From Clostridia bacterium (GTDB taxonomy: Bacteria; Bacillota; Clostridia; Christensenellales; Maliibacteriaceae), in NCBI GenBank assembly GCA_017935825.1, contig JAGBGW010000209.1:1-6607 (forward strand): a stretch of DNA of 6,607 bases. Direction: 5' to 3'. Every line of letters begins with the position of its first letter. The first letter of the stretch is position 1. Positions 6,194 to 6,607 of the stretch are shown here, piece after piece. The notes beneath the pieces were generated by a model. The model was not told the DNA's origin, ran no database searches, and saw only the letters and a list, made by a program, of their open reading frames with translations. The translations under genes were made by a program, and so were the position numbers.

Positions 6194-6607
6194 ATGCAGA
6201 CGAAGATTCCTTATGGTAAAACGGCGCTTTCCTTCGTGCTCCCCAAGGGGCACGAGGGCGCCATCGTTACCTCCAATATTGACGAATTGAAAGCGGAAGT
6301 TTCTCAGGAACAGCTGGTGAAAAACGCCATGGCAAAGCCCTTTGGCGGCAAGAAGCTCAGCGAGCTGGCGGTGGGGAAGAACAATTGCGTTCTCATCATT
6401 TCCGACCACACCCGTCCCGTGCCAAGCAAAGTGATTTTGCCTTCCATGCTGGCGGAATTGCGTCAGGGGAATCCCGATATCGACATCACCCTTCTTGTGG
6501 CAACGGGTTTCCACCGCGCCACCACCGATGCAGAACTTCGTGCCAAACTGGGTGACGAGATTTTTGAGAGCGAGAAAATTGTGGTGCACGATGCGCAGGA
6601 CGCTTCC
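6194..6607 (+). CDS. larA: Nickel-dependent lactate racemase LarA, N-terminal part (3' end outside window)
   Basis: The visible 138 residues start at ATG 6194, 6 bases after GGAGG (6183-6187) and one base after the dehydrogenase stop. The motif SDHTRPVPS (70-78) and the segment LVATGFHRATTDAEL (101-115) are hallmarks of LarA. Asp71, Arg74 and His107 align with Asp72, Arg75 and His108 of the Lactiplantibacillus plantarum enzyme, where the Arg binds substrate and the His is a catalytic acid/base. The family uses a nickel pincer nucleotide (NPN) cofactor tethered to a lysine near residue 184, which is past the window end. The enzyme interconverts L- and D-lactate, feeding the D-specific dehydrogenase encoded just upstream. 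Making the cofactor needs larB, larC and larE, none of which is visible here. A related LarA-family racemase with another 2-hydroxyacid substrate is possible but less likely. Confidence 0.93.
   Translation, partial: MQTKIPYGKTALSFVLPKGHEGAIVTSNIDELKAEVSQEQLVKNAMAKPFGGKKLSELAVGKNNCVLIISDHTRPVPSKVILPSMLAELRQGNPDIDITLLVATGFHRATTDAELRAKLGDEIFESEKIVVHDAQDAS

Overview
The window looks like part of the chromosome of an anaerobic Firmicute, most likely a gut-type clostridium near the Oscillospiraceae. This is an inference from four things: the gene content, the moderately GC-rich coding sequence, the strong AGGAGG-type ribosome binding sites, and the short palindromic repeats between genes. Nothing in the window fixes a species. 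All recognised genes are on the + strand.

Positions 1-1427 hold the C-terminal part of an FtsX/MacB-type ABC transporter permease whose start lies before the window. A hairpin with a T-tract (1443-1474) probably ends that transcript. The gene-free stretch 1428-1893 is packed with structure. It contains a palindromic element of the type often mistranslated as 'VIPSEVEGS' (1487-1512), then four hairpins with different stems but the same TGTAGGG boundary (1534-1716), including an exact 31-bp direct repeat. An AT-rich regulatory region follows, with clustered TGAA/TTCA half-sites and an extended -10 promoter (TATAAT at 1843-1848).

That promoter drives what looks like one operon: an RpiR-family regulator (1894-2754), electron transfer flavoprotein beta (2783-3571) and alpha (3590-4777) subunits, an FAD-linked D-lactate dehydrogenase/GlcD-type oxidase (4774-6192), and the start of the nickel-dependent lactate racemase larA (6194 to the window end). 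Gaps are 28, 18, -4 and 1 bases, with no terminator between genes.

Together the genes encode anaerobic lactate oxidation of the kind described for Acetobacterium woodii (LctBCD). LarA would interconvert L- and D-lactate. The FAD dehydrogenase would oxidise D-lactate to pyruvate and pass electrons to EtfAB, which uses reduced ferredoxin to push them onto NAD+ (flavin-based electron confurcation). The EtfA subunit carries the extra N-terminal iron-sulfur domain expected of this subtype. The least usual aspects are the RpiR regulator at the head of the operon, a Phe at a flavin-site position in EtfA that is usually His, and the composite repeat array. The core pathway is known; I see no convincing evidence of an entirely new system.
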